In this document: positions 27,901 through 36,200 of the stretch, piece after piece
How positions within the stretch are numbered: the stretch's first letter is position 1
How the letters are laid out: each line of letters begins with the position of its first letter
From: Pelomonas sp. V22
GTDB lineage: Bacteria > Pseudomonadota > Gammaproteobacteria > Burkholderiales > Burkholderiaceae_C
DNA length: 64,000 nt
Direction of reading: 5' to 3'
Assembly (NCBI RefSeq): GCF_030014915.1
Contig: NZ_JAGIXS010000001.1
Location: 1,302,001-1,366,000 of the forward strand
Notes under the pieces: model-generated
The model's database searches: none
Seen by the model: only the letters and a program-made list of their open reading frames with translations
Told to the model about the DNA's origin: nothing
Made by a program: the position numbers and the translations under genes

Positions 27901-30900
27901 CGGGTTCGGCAAGCGCCGCCTCGGGTTCGGCCGGCGGCGGCACCAGGACCAGGGTGCGCTCATGCAGCGGCTCGGCCTGCACCTCGCTCAGGTCTTCGGT
28001 GAGCACCTCGGCCACCGGCAAGGGCTCGACGGCTTCATTGGCTTCGACCACAGGCTCGGCCACCGGCTCGGCATCGACCAGCGAGGACAAGTCCAGCAAC
28101 TCGCCCACGGCGGCTTCGGCAGGCGCCAGGGCCTCGGTCAGCAGCGGCGCCGCTTCGGCGGCAGGCTCGGCGGGCAGCACCAGCTCGCCCAGTTGCAGGT
28201 CGAGCGCGAAATCGGGCAAGGCCTCGATCTCGGCCTCGGCTTCTGGCTTGGGCGGCTGGGCCACGACCGGCTCGGCCTCGCCCAGCAGGTCCAGGCTCAG
28301 CAGGCCTTCCTCGACCTCGGCCACCGGCAGCGGCGCCTCGGCAACGGGTTCGGGCGCCAGGTCCAGCACCACCATGTCCAGCGACAGCTCGGGCGCCGGC
28401 TCCAGCACCAGGTCGGGTTCCAGCTTGCCCTGGGCCAGCTCGGGCAGGGCATCCATGGGCAGGGTGGCGCCCCACTGGCTGTCGGTCACCGGCGCGAAGT
28501 CCTGCGCCACCTCGCGGACCTGGGCCACGGTGGGCGGCTCGGCCAGTTCGGTCAGCTCCGGCATCTCGAGGATCTCGGGCGCCGGCACGGCTTCGATCAG
28601 CTCGGCCTCGGGGATTTCTTCCAGCAGCGATTGCAGCGCGGCCTCGGCTTCGGGCTCGGCTTCGGGCGCGGTTTCTACCGCGAGCACCGGTTCGACAGCT
28701 TCCTGCGCCGGCGCAGCCTCGCTGGCCGCTTCGACCACGGCCGCCGCCGGCTCTTCGCCCGGCCAGGCCAGGGGCAAGACCCGACCCTCGAGGCGCAGCG
28801 CGTCGGCACTGGCACGCACGGCCGCATGGCCGTGGCCGCGCGACTCGCCGGCCTGGATGGCCTCGGTCCATTCGGCAAAGTAGTCCAGGGCTTCGTCGCT
28901 GAATCCGAGCAAGGCCATGTCGGCCGGCTTGTCCTCGGTCAGCCGCTGGTTGTAGAGCTGCTCGCAGGCCCAGCCGGCTTCGCCGAAGTTGGCCAGGCCC
29001 ACCATGCGGGAGCTGCCCTTGAGCGTGTGGAAAGCGCGCCGCACCGTGGTCAGCAACTCACGGTTCTGCGGGTCGTTCTCCAGGCCGGCCAAGGCCTTGC
29101 GGGCCGTGGCCACAACCTCGCCCGCTTCTTCAAGGAAGATGCCCAGCATCTCCTCGTCCATGGGCTCGTCGACGAAAACCGTGGGCAGGGCCGGCGGCAC
29201 GACCACCGGCGCAGGCGCAACGGCTTGCGGCGCCGGCGCCGGCGCATTGGCGGCGGGCGGGAAATTCAAGGTGATCTCGGGCTCACCCAGATCGCCGTGC
29301 ACGGTGATCTCCGGCAGGATCAGGCTGCTCGACACATCGCTGGCGCGGCCCATCACCGGGGCCAGCGTGCCGCTTTCTTCATCGAAGGCGAACATGCGCT
29401 TGGCGAGGGCCGGTTGCACGCTCAGCATGTCGATCAGGAAACCGAGCGCGCCCAGGTTGTTGGCCAGGCGCTCGAAGCCGGCACGCGCGGCCGGCAGATT
29501 GGCATCGACCTCGGTGTTGGCCAGTTCATCAACCACGTCGCGCATGCGCAGGCAGCAAAGCGCTGCCTGATCCAGGCCCAGCACCTTGAGCACACCGCGC
29601 ATCGAGCCGAGCAGGCCCGGCACGGGGATCAGGAGCTCGCGCTGTGTCGGGGCGCGGAAGTAGTCGTCGACGCGTTTCTCCACGTCCGACAGCGTGTGGC
29701 GCAACTCATGCACGACGCTGCCCAGGGTCTGTCGATCGGAGACACGGCGGTACAGCTCCTCCATCCAGGCTTCCAGCGGCTGCGGCGAGTCGCCATGGGC
29801 GACGGCCTCAATGCGGCTGGCCAGGCGCTTGACGCGCGCCGCCTGGTCGGGGTGGTCAAAGGCGGCGTCATCCAGCGCCGCCTCCACATAGAGAATGGAC
29901 GTTGCGATTTCCATCGCGAGGGCCGGTGCCGGCGGCTTGCCGGAACGCAGCGTGGACACGACGGCGCGCTGCATGGTCTGACCCAGCACCTCACCGCTGG
30001 GGAACAGGCGCGCCAGCGATTCGGCAACGGCGGCGAACTGCTCATCGAGGCCCGCCAGGCGGTGGCTCTCGCCCTCGGCCGTGGTGGACCAGCTTTCCTT
30101 GGCCACGGCCACACGGCGGCGCGCCTGCGCCACCCAGGCCGGGTCGATGCGGCCGAGGCTGTCGTCCTCGTAGTCGCCCACCAGTTCCTCAGCCAATGAG
30201 AAGCTCTTGCGGATCTGCTCCAGGCGCGGCGCTTGCGCGGCGGCCGGCGCCTTGGCGTGGGCGCAGAAGAACAGCAGGTCGCGGGCGAGCTGCTGCAAAT
30301 GCTCGTCCACACGCGGCTGGCGCAGCTGGGCCAGGAGGCGCGAACCCAGGCGCTTCAGGTAGGCGTCCTGCACCAGCAGGTCCTGGGCCTCGGCCTGGAA
30401 CACGCCCGCAGCCAGTTGCCACAGGCAGCGCAGCTCGCGGCCGCCGGCACCGGCGGCCAGGCCGGCGCAAAGGTCGCTCAGCTGGCTCGCGTTGGCGCTG
30501 CTCGGCTGGCGCATCTGCTTCAGGAGCGCGGATTCGAAGGCGGCGCGGGCGGCGTCAATGGTCTGCGGACGCGCGTCGGTCGGCAGGTCGCGCCATTCCC
30601 ATTCGTACTGCCAGAGGTCGGCCGGATGGATGCGCTCGGCATTGTTGAAGTCCTGCAGCGCCCGGTAGCTGGGGAACAGCGCCAGCGTGGTCGGCTTGGC
30701 GCCGGCCAGCATCTTGGCGATCAGCGACAGCAGGGCGAAGTCGGCCCTCTCGATGGTCTCGACGGCCACGATGTCCACCGCGATCGGCTGGGCCGCCAGC
30801 GTGGACACGGCCTTCTCGGCCGCCCGCAGCACGGCCGCACCGGCCGGCAGGCCCACGAGCGTGAGCACGCCCGCGACCTGGTGCAGCTGGGCCGCTGCGT

Positions 30901-31084
30901 GGGTCAGCGACTGGCTCGGCGTGCCCTTGGCATCGAAGCCCACCGTGGAGATGCGGGCATCACCGTCACGCAGCAGGCGGCGCAGGCTTTTGTGCACCTG
31001 CTCCAGCGAGCGGCGCAACTCCTCCTGCACCCAGGCCAGCGGACTCAGGTCTGCCGGGAATTCAGAATCTCGCGCGAGGTCCAT
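24944..31084 (-). CDS. chpA: ChpA/PilL: giant hybrid chemotaxis-type histidine kinase of the type IV pilus system
   Basis: A 2046-residue CheA-like kinase. The N-terminal third holds degenerate histidine-phosphotransfer-like helices. Intact Hpt motifs are AFHTLKGSSRMVG (about residue 690) and ALHTFKGGARLCG (about 1295). Between them is a long acidic Ala/Pro/Glu linker (about 790-1120). The CheA ATPase has HLLRNSVSHGIE (about 1632), GDDGAGLN and GRGIGMDVVR, followed by a CheW-like domain (about 1765-1910) and a C-terminal receiver with phospho-Asp near 1979 (VVLSDIEMPRMDG). In Pseudomonas this protein relays PilJ signals to PilG/PilH to steer twitching and cAMP levels. The gene is last in pilGHIJ-chpA; no pilK, chpB or chpC is seen. 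Confidence 0.95.
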   Translation of the reverse strand: MDLARDSEFPADLSPLAWVQEELRRSLEQVHKSLRRLLRDGDARISTVGFDAKGTPSQSLTHAAAQLHQVAGVLTLVGLPAGAAVLRAAEKAVSTLAAQPIAVDIVAVETIERADFALLSLIAKMLAGAKPTTLALFPSYRALQDFNNAERIHPADLWQYEWEWRDLPTDARPQTIDAARAAFESALLKQMRQPSSANASQLSDLCAGLAAGAGGRELRCLWQLAAGVFQAEAQDLLVQDAYLKRLGSRLLAQLRQPRVDEHLQQLARDLLFFCAHAKAPAAAQAPRLEQIRKSFSLAEELVGDYEDDSLGRIDPAWVAQARRRVAVAKESWSTTAEGESHRLAGLDEQFAAVAESLARLFPSGEVLGQTMQRAVVSTLRSGKPPAPALAMEIATSILYVEAALDDAAFDHPDQAARVKRLASRIEAVAHGDSPQPLEAWMEELYRRVSDRQTLGSVVHELRHTLSDVEKRVDDYFRAPTQRELLIPVPGLLGSMRGVLKVLGLDQAALCCLRMRDVVDELANTEVDANLPAARAGFERLANNLGALGFLIDMLSVQPALAKRMFAFDEESGTLAPVMGRASDVSSSLILPEITVHGDLGEPEITLNFPPAANAPAPAPQAVAPAPVVVPPALPTVFVDEPMDEEMLGIFLEEAGEVVATARKALAGLENDPQNRELLTTVRRAFHTLKGSSRMVGLANFGEAGWACEQLYNQRLTEDKPADMALLGFSDEALDYFAEWTEAIQAGESRGHGHAAVRASADALRLEGRVLPLAWPGEEPAAAVVEAASEAAPAQEAVEPVLAVETAPEAEPEAEAALQSLLEEIPEAELIEAVPAPEILEMPELTELAEPPTVAQVREVAQDFAPVTDSQWGATLPMDALPELAQGKLEPDLVLEPAPELSLDMVVLDLAPEPVAEAPLPVAEVEEGLLSLDLLGEAEPVVAQPPKPEAEAEIEALPDFALDLQLGELVLPAEPAAEAAPLLTEALAPAEAAVGELLDLSSLVDAEPVAEPVVEANEAVEPLPVAEVLTEDLSEVQAEPLHERTLVLVPPPAEPEAALAEPEPADDEEDSVKVIGPLRISISLFNIFLNEADELSRRLSTELAEWAATLEGVPPAVAEALAHSLAGNAATVGYEDLSQLARALEHALGRASHAAQVELPVASVFVRSSEEIRRLLHQFAAGFLKPADAELLQGLHDYQPEDARESVATEDMLDDEDLDLPLQQVETNPAPVVHAAAVATVPAVEAFPLGESDQIDAELFPIFEEEAADLLSQLHAGMRDWFNHPSDTARAGATMRALHTFKGGARLCGAMQLGEQAHLMESAVESLLSRGDVKAADVQELQHRGDALEHGFEQLLARLAAPAPVAAAAPVHAPEPVPEPLVAAVAEPVAPPPDDGAEADAVADAEAEPETAPTAPVEAAQIDWASLPGGEAENTLDGVVQAQALVRVRGNLLERMAAQAGEVSIRRARLESELSQMKGGLLDLEDNLERLRGRLRELEVQAEAQIDSRQDAARTAGRDFDPLEFDRYTRFQELTRMMAEAVNDVATVQRSLQKNVQLGEDELAGQSRLTRELQDDLLRTRLVEFDSLAERMHRVVRQAARDANKQARLEIVGGHIELDRSVLERMIGPFEHLLRNSVSHGIESPEVRAAAGKDATGTLRVALRQEGNEILIDFGDDGAGLNLARIRERGTQLGLIQAGQSLSDQELMELIFAPGFSTAATVTELSGRGIGMDVVRSEVNTLGGYVDIQSTPGQGAHFDVRLPLTTAVSQIVLLRHGEDTVAVPAVLMEGLRRVELDKVEQAYASGQIEIGNESLPMYWLGGLMGQGARGHLHGKHASVVVVHSAHQRLALHVDEVLGKQEVVIKNLGPQLRTVPGLAGISLLASGEVALIYNPVALANRFGVAAMAQARALPELEAPAAVVEEKLAPLVLVVDDSLTVRRVTQRLLEREGYRVDLAKDGLEALEKLAADELPDVVLSDIEMPRMDGFDLVRNLRGDERLSKLPVIMITSRIAQKHRDYAHELGVNHYLGKPYDEEQLLELIGQYTA

Positions 31085-31118
31085 GCCTTGCCTTTATTCG
31101 CTTGGGGGCGGCCGGGCT

Positions 31119-33404
31119 TCAGCCGACCTTGAAGCGGGACACCGATTGACGCAGCGCTTCCGCAGAACGCGAGAGCTCATGCACCATGGAGGCCGTCGAG
31201 CGCGTGCCCTCGCCGGTCTGCTCGGTCACCGCAAAAATGTGCTGGATGTTCGAAGCCACCTCGTTGGCGGACTGCGCTTCGCTCAGCGCTTGCTGCGAAA
31301 TCTGCGCGATCAGCTCGTCCAGGCGACGCGACACTTTGTCGATCTCTTCCAGTGCGTTACCGGCCGCGTCAGACAGCTTGGTACCTTGGACCACCCCGAC
31401 CGTGGAGCGCTCCATGGCGGCCACGGCGTCGTGGGTGTCGGTCTGAATGGTCTTGACCAGCACCGAGATTCGCCGCGTGGCGTCCCCGGAGCGTTCGGCC
31501 AGTCGCTGCACTTCTTCCGCCACCACCGAGAAGCCGCGGCCGGCTTCACCGGCGGACGCCGCTTGAATGGCGGCGTTCAGGGCCAGCACATTGGTCTGCT
31601 CGGTAATGTCGGAGATCAGCTCGGTGATCTCGCCAATTTCCTGCGAGGACTCACCCAGGCGCTTGATGCGCTTGGAGGTTTCCTGGATGTGGTCGCGGAT
31701 CTGGTTCATACCGGCGATGTTGTTCTGCATCGCCTGCAGGCCTTGCTCGGCGGCCTGCCGGGAAGCACGTGCCACCTCGGCGGTCTGCTGGGCCTGGCCC
31801 GACACCTGGTTGATCCGGCCCGCCATCTGCAGCACGGCCTCGCCGGTGGCGCGGATCTCGTGCAGCTGTTCGGTCGAGGCGGCGAGCAGCTCGGTCGAGG
31901 TCTGGTCGACCTGGCCGGTGGTCTCGGTCACACGGGCGGCCGTGCCCTGCACCTGGGTCACCAGATTGCGCAGCTCTTCCACCGTGTAGTTCACCGAGTC
32001 GGCAATGGCGCCGGTGATGTCTTCGGTCACCGTCGCTTGCTGCGTCAAGTCGCCTTCAGCGACCGCTTGCAGTTCGTTCATCAGTCGAAGAATGGCGGCC
32101 TGGTTGGCGTCGTTGACGCGCTTGGCCTCGGCCTGCTCGGCCTCGGCCTGGGCCTTCTGCTCTTCTGCCATCGTGGCACGCAGCTTCTGGTCGGCCACGT
32201 AGAGGCGCAGGAAGCCCACGGCGCCGACGCCCAGGGCCGTCAGCGAGCCCAGCAGCAGCACCAGTTGCCAGAGCTTCACACCACCGCTGGCCTCCAACTG
32301 CTGGGCGATGCCGTCCAGGCCTTTGCGCAGCGGTTCGCTGTCGGTCAGGATGGCCGTCTGCGCATCACGCGCCGTCACCAGGCCCTGCAGGTTGGACAGG
32401 ATGGCAGCGGCCTGGATGCGGGTGTCCTCGTACTGCTTCAGGAGCGTGTTGAGGCGTTCCTTGAACTGCGGATCGCGGGCACCGGGCAGGCGCAGCGAGG
32501 GGCTGCCGGCGATCAGGCCCTGGGTGATTTCGCGGAAGGCGTTCAAGTCCTTGCCGAGCAGGAACACCGCCTCGGGGCTCACGCCTTCAGGCGTCAGGAA
32601 TTCGTTGGCGCTCTTGCCGATACGCTGGGTCAGCATCACGAGCTGGCCCACGGCCGAGATCTCGGCCGGCGAGGCATTGGCCTGCAGGCCTTGCGAGGCC
32701 GCAGCCTCGGCGCTCTCCAGCAGGTCGGACGACTGGCGGTTGATCGCGCGCAGCGCCGTGCCCACCTGGGTCAGCACCTTTTCCTGGTCGATCACCAGGC
32801 GGCCGCTCTTCTCGGCCCGAGTGACCAGGGGCTGCAGCTTTTCCAGGTCGGGCTGCATCGAGGTGGGCGCGATGGAGATATCACCCTGGCCAGTGCGCAG
32901 GGCACTCGTCACGCTGGTGATGGTCTGCACCGATTCGCGCAGCTCGGTGAAGGCGCCGGGGCTGCCGATGATGGCCGAGGACACGGCCTTGGCCATGCGC
33001 TGCGACTGCATCATGGCCTGGCCGGTGGCACGCACCTGGGCGGCTGTCTGGTTGGCCCCGACCACGATGAAGGTCACGCCGGCGGCCGTGCCGATCAGGC
33101 CCAGGGCCACGGCCGCCGTCAGCGCCCGCTGGTTGCGGGCACTGCTCTTCTTGACGGCCTCGGCCCGCTCGGCACCGATCACGGTGTCGCTCACGGCCGA
33201 AGTGGAGGCAAAGCTGCCGGTCTCGTTGAACTCGGGCGGCAGTTGCTGCTCGGACGGCACGGCCTCCGAGATGATGGACGACTCCGGGCGGCTGCCGCTG
33301 TCCAGCGGCATGTGGCCGGAGGGACTGAGCGTGTGCTGCTCGTCGTCCTGATCCGCCTGCTGGTCGGCCTTGCCGAGGTTCTTGATCTTGTCCAGGAAGC
33401 TCAT
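31119..33404 (-). CDS. pilJ: PilJ: type IV pilus methyl-accepting chemotaxis protein
   Basis: A 761-residue inner-membrane receptor. A cytoplasmic N-terminal stretch of about 97 residues precedes the first membrane segment (about 98-120, [20 protein letters not shown]). A periplasmic region with two PilJ-type sensor modules follows, then a second membrane segment (about 370-395), and a cytoplasmic signalling coiled coil with the conserved tip [20 protein letters not shown]. It feeds ChpA through PilI. The unusually long, acidic, Gln/Asp-rich N-terminal cytoplasmic tail differs from the short N-terminus of Pseudomonas PilJ. It lies 36 bp after pilI. Confidence 0.95.
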   Translation of the reverse strand: MSFLDKIKNLGKADQQADQDDEQHTLSPSGHMPLDSGSRPESSIISEAVPSEQQLPPEFNETGSFASTSAVSDTVIGAERAEAVKKSSARNQRALTAAVALGLIGTAAGVTFIVVGANQTAAQVRATGQAMMQSQRMAKAVSSAIIGSPGAFTELRESVQTITSVTSALRTGQGDISIAPTSMQPDLEKLQPLVTRAEKSGRLVIDQEKVLTQVGTALRAINRQSSDLLESAEAAASQGLQANASPAEISAVGQLVMLTQRIGKSANEFLTPEGVSPEAVFLLGKDLNAFREITQGLIAGSPSLRLPGARDPQFKERLNTLLKQYEDTRIQAAAILSNLQGLVTARDAQTAILTDSEPLRKGLDGIAQQLEASGGVKLWQLVLLLGSLTALGVGAVGFLRLYVADQKLRATMAEEQKAQAEAEQAEAKRVNDANQAAILRLMNELQAVAEGDLTQQATVTEDITGAIADSVNYTVEELRNLVTQVQGTAARVTETTGQVDQTSTELLAASTEQLHEIRATGEAVLQMAGRINQVSGQAQQTAEVARASRQAAEQGLQAMQNNIAGMNQIRDHIQETSKRIKRLGESSQEIGEITELISDITEQTNVLALNAAIQAASAGEAGRGFSVVAEEVQRLAERSGDATRRISVLVKTIQTDTHDAVAAMERSTVGVVQGTKLSDAAGNALEEIDKVSRRLDELIAQISQQALSEAQSANEVASNIQHIFAVTEQTGEGTRSTASMVHELSRSAEALRQSVSRFKVG

Positions 33405-33440
33405 TACACCCTCTTGTTCAGCTTGGCGACGCTGCGCCGT

Positions 33441-33962
33441 TCAGACCACGATTCGTACGAAGCGCTCGTTGCGTACCAGCGCTTCCAGATCCAGCACCTG
33501 CCATCGCCGCCCTTCGGCATCGCGCATCAGGGCGCCGGCATAACGCGGCCGGCCGGCCGGCAGCTCGCCGGCATCCGGCTGCAGCTGCTCGTTGCCACGC
33601 AGGCCGAGCAACTTGTCGACCTGCAGGGCGCAGTTCATGTGCAGCTCGGGATTGAGCGTCACCAGGCGGGTGCCACTGCCCGCCAAGCCCGCTTCGCGCA
33701 GGCCCAGGAAGGCGGCCAGGTCGACCACCGTGTAGAGCCCGCCGCGCAGATTGGCCACCCCGGCGAGCCAAGGCTCGGCATAGGGCACGGCCTTCATGGG
33801 CACGGGCGTGAAGATTTCGGCCGCCTGGCCGAGCGAGAACAGCAGGCCCACGCCAGCCGCCTCGACCGCCAGCCAGCTGGCAGTGACAGGCTGCTCGCGC
33901 GCCGCCTGCATGCGCTCGGCGAGCCGGTGCTGGAGTTCCTTCAGGGCTTCCTTGTTGGCCAC
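33441..33962 (-). CDS. pilI: PilI: CheW-like adaptor of the Pil-Chp system
   Basis: A 173-residue CheW-domain protein that couples PilJ to ChpA at the inner membrane. The CheW fold shows in GLLFSLGQAAEIFTPVPMKA, WLAGVANLRGGLYTVVDL and LVTLNPELHMNCALQVDKLL. The start is a GTG at 33962, four bases after the pilH stop, which makes the two genes translationally close. Confidence 0.93.
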   Translation of the reverse strand: MANKEALKELQHRLAERMQAAREQPVTASWLAVEAAGVGLLFSLGQAAEIFTPVPMKAVPYAEPWLAGVANLRGGLYTVVDLAAFLGLREAGLAGSGTRLVTLNPELHMNCALQVDKLLGLRGNEQLQPDAGELPAGRPRYAGALMRDAEGRRWQVLDLEALVRNERFVRIVV

Positions 33963-33966
33963 GGTG

Positions 33967-34332
33967 TCAGCCCAGGGCCTTGATCTTGGCCAGCAGCTCT
34001 TCAGCCTTGACCGGCTTGACCACGTAGTCGCGCGCGCCCTGGCGGGTGGCCCAGACCTTGTCGGTCTCCTGGTTCTTGCTGGTGCACATGATCACCGGCA
34101 CGTCGGTGAAGCGCTCGTCGCGGGTGATCGCACGGGTCAGCTGGAAGCCGTTCTGGCCGGGCATCACCACGTCCATCAGGATCAGGTCGGGCTTTTCCTC
34201 GGCCAGGCGCACCATGGCCTCCTCGCCGTTCTCGGCCGTGCGCACCGCAAAGCCGCGCTTGACCAGCATCTCGCTGAGGTAGTGCAACTCGGTCTTGGAG
34301 TCGTCGACAAGCAGGATCTTCTGGATAGACAT
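33967..34332 (-). CDS. pilH: PilH: CheY-like response regulator of the Pil-Chp system
   Basis: A 121-residue single-domain receiver. Acidic residues D10-D11 (LLVDDSKTE), phospho-acceptor D54 (LILMDVVMPGQNGF) and the conserved lysine in VVKPVKAEEL are all present. In Pseudomonas PilH influences pilus retraction and acts as a phosphate sink. A clear ribosome-binding site (GAGGAGAA) precedes the ATG. Confidence 0.94.
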   Translation of the reverse strand: MSIQKILLVDDSKTELHYLSEMLVKRGFAVRTAENGEEAMVRLAEEKPDLILMDVVMPGQNGFQLTRAITRDERFTDVPVIMCTSKNQETDKVWATRQGARDYVVKPVKAEELLAKIKALG

Positions 34333-34357
34333 GGGGTTCTCCTCGGTGCCGGCCGCC

Positions 34358-34762
34358 TCAGGCAGCGGTGGGGCGGTGCAACTGCACGGCCTGCAGCAGC
34401 TGGTCTTTGGTGAAGGGCTTGGTCAGGTAGTCCTGCGAACCGACCATGCGGCCGCGCGCCTTGTCGAACAGGCCGTCCTTGCTGGACAGCATGATCACCG
34501 GCACGGCAGCGAAATGGGGGTTGCGCTTGATGATGGCGCAGGTCTGGTAGCCGTCGAGCCGCGGCATCAGGATGTCGCAGAACACGAGGTCGGGGTGGTA
34601 GTCGCTGAGCTTGGACAGCGCATCGAAGCCGTCCTCGGCCAGCACCACCTCATGACCGCCCTGCTTGAGGAAGATCTCGGCGCTGCGGCGTATGGTGTTG
34701 CTGTCATCGATGACCAGCACCTTGACGCTGGCGGGCGCGCCTTGGGGAGCAGAAACATCCAA
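34358..34762 (-). CDS. pilG: PilG: CheY-like response regulator of the Pil-Chp system
   Basis: A 134-residue receiver with D19-D20 (VLVIDDSNTIRR), phospho-acceptor D63 (LVFCDILMPRLDG) and the lysine in YLTKPFTKD. PilG promotes pilus extension and adenylate cyclase activity in Pseudomonas. The start codon appears to be TTG at 34762: a GAGGAG site sits eight bases upstream and no ATG or GTG is suitably placed. It opens the pil cluster, 63 bp after the rubredoxin gene. Confidence 0.93.
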   Translation of the reverse strand: MDVSAPQGAPASVKVLVIDDSNTIRRSAEIFLKQGGHEVVLAEDGFDALSKLSDYHPDLVFCDILMPRLDGYQTCAIIKRNPHFAAVPVIMLSSKDGLFDKARGRMVGSQDYLTKPFTKDQLLQAVQLHRPTAA

Positions 34763-34825
34763 GCTGGGTTCTCCTCGACATGCTAGGGCCGCAGCCCGGG
34801 AATGAGGCGCTGATCGATCAGACGA

Positions 34826-34999
34826 TCAGATGCGCACCATCTCGAAGTCTTCCTTGCGGGCGCCGCATTCGGGACAGGTCCAGTTCATGTCCACGTCGGC
34901 CCAGGCGGTACCGGGGGCAATGCCGTGTTCGGGGTCACCGGCGGCTTCGTCATAAATCCAGCCGCAGATCAGGCACATCCAGGTACTAGGTTCGCTCAC
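34826..34999 (-). CDS. rubA: Rubredoxin
   Basis: A 57-residue iron-binding electron carrier starting at GTG 34999. The two iron knuckles are MCLICGW (C9, C12) and TCPECGARKEDF (C42, C45), with the conserved aromatic residues and IAPGTAWADV between them. It transfers electrons to oxygenases or reductases in the cytoplasm. A rubredoxin just before pilG is a recurring arrangement in betaproteobacteria, but no pilus function is known to me. Its sequence also ends in the family-typical DFEMV. Confidence 0.96.
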   Translation of the reverse strand: MSEPSTWMCLICGWIYDEAAGDPEHGIAPGTAWADVDMNWTCPECGARKEDFEMVRI

Positions 35000-35017
35000 G
35001 ATGGGTTTGTCAGATCA

Positions 35018-35038
35018 CTACAATGCCAAAGATTGTAG
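35018..35038. promoter_or_regulatory. Divergent rubA/thiD promoter region with a 7-bp inverted repeat
   Basis: CTACAAT (35018-35024) and ATTGTAG (35032-35038) flank GCCAAAG, so both strands carry a TACAAT -10-like hexamer. The 187-bp gap (35000-35186) must drive rubredoxin leftwards and thiD rightwards. I could not pick convincing -35 boxes for either, and I see no thiamine riboswitch. Confidence 0.35.
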
Positions 35039-35186
35039 CCACGCCTGTCGGGCCTCTTATAGAGAGAGAAAGCCCGCATGTGGCGGCTCAGGAGGCCGTG
35101 CATTTTTACCGGCAAACTGGCCGCCAACGTGGCGAAAAAGCCGCCTGCGGCCCGCCGCTCAACCCGCCTACAACCCGCGCCGCACC

Positions 35187-36170
35187 ATGAGCAAAACCGA
35201 AATCCCCGCCGGCGCCGAGTCCGCGCTGCCAGAGGAGCAGGAGGCGCAATCGCCGGCCTGCGTGATGTCCTTCAACGCCAGCGAACCCAGCGGCGCCAGC
35301 GGCCTGGCCTGCGACATTGCCACCATTGCCGCCATGGGCGCCCACTGCCTGCCCGTGGTCACCGCCGTGCTGCTGCGCGACACGGCCGAGGTCTTCGACC
35401 AGCAGGTCCTGGACAGCGACACCATCGTCGAGCAGGCCCGCAGCATCCTCGAAGACATCACCATCTCCGCCTGGAAGGTCGGCTTCCTCGGCAGCGCCGA
35501 GGGTGTCAGCGCCGTGGCCGAGGTGCTCAGCGACTACCCCGACGTGCCCCTGGTGGCCTACCTGCCGGCCATCTCCTGGCTGGATGAAGAGCAGCAGCAA
35601 AGCTACCTGGACGCCTTCCGCGAACTGGTGCTGCCCCAGACCTCGGTGCTGGTGGGCAACCACAAGACCCTGACCGACTTCCTGCTGCCCGACTGGGACA
35701 GCGAGCGCCCGGCCTCGGCCCGCGAGCTGGCCGTGGCGGCCGGCCAGCATGGCGCCACGCAGGTGCTGGTGACCGGCATCAGCCTGCCCAACCAGTTCGT
35801 TGACAACGTGCTGGCCAATCCGCAAGGCCCGATCACCGGCGAGAAGTTCGAGCGCTTCGAGGTCAACTTCGTTGGCGCCGGCGACACGCTGTCCAGCTCG
35901 CTGGCCGCCCTGATGGCCGTGGGCGCCGAGCCGCACGAGGCCGTGGGGGAGGCCCTGGCCTTCCTGGACCAGTCGCTGGACGCGGGTTTCCGCCCCGGCA
36001 TGGGCAATGTGATCCCCGACCGCTTCTTCTGGGCCCTGCCGCCCGAAGGCGAGGAAGGCGAGCTCGAGGGCGAAAACCCGCTGGCCATCACCATGCCTAT
36101 CGAAGACGAGGAAGCCGAGGAAGAAGCCCCGGCCGAACCCGCGAGCCGCGCGCCGCGCCGCATGCACTGA
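35187..36170 (+). CDS. thiD: ThiD-like hydroxymethylpyrimidine/phosphomethylpyrimidine kinase
   Basis: A 327-residue ribokinase-fold kinase expected to phosphorylate the pyrimidine moiety of thiamine in the cytoplasm. It keeps the alternating core (ATIAAMGAHCLPVVTAVLLRD), AWKVGFLGS, LVTGI and the catalytic anion hole and base GAGDT (230-234). It is divergent where typical ThiD has SGGAGIQADLKT: here it reads SEPSGASGLACDIAT. It also has a 25-residue N-terminal extension and a strongly acidic C-terminal tail (EDEEAEEEAPAEP). I chose the ATG at 35187; the longer upstream frame lacks family similarity. No other thiamine gene is nearby, and activity on another vitamer is possible. Confidence 0.8.
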   Translation: MSKTEIPAGAESALPEEQEAQSPACVMSFNASEPSGASGLACDIATIAAMGAHCLPVVTAVLLRDTAEVFDQQVLDSDTIVEQARSILEDITISAWKVGFLGSAEGVSAVAEVLSDYPDVPLVAYLPAISWLDEEQQQSYLDAFRELVLPQTSVLVGNHKTLTDFLLPDWDSERPASARELAVAAGQHGATQVLVTGISLPNQFVDNVLANPQGPITGEKFERFEVNFVGAGDTLSSSLAALMAVGAEPHEAVGEALAFLDQSLDAGFRPGMGNVIPDRFFWALPPEGEEGELEGENPLAITMPIEDEEAEEEAPAEPASRAPRRMH

Positions 36171-36200
36171 ACCCAGAACCCGTTCCGAGTACCGTTCCCC

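Noticed and set aside
27026-30199. A 1057-codon plus-strand open frame opposite chpA
   Set aside because: It is Gly/Arg/His-rich antisense of the ChpA kinase and shows no start signal or domain.
35000-35186. Thiamine (TPP) riboswitch before the thiD-like gene
   Set aside because: I could not find the conserved CUGAGA and related core motifs; only a short inverted repeat is present.
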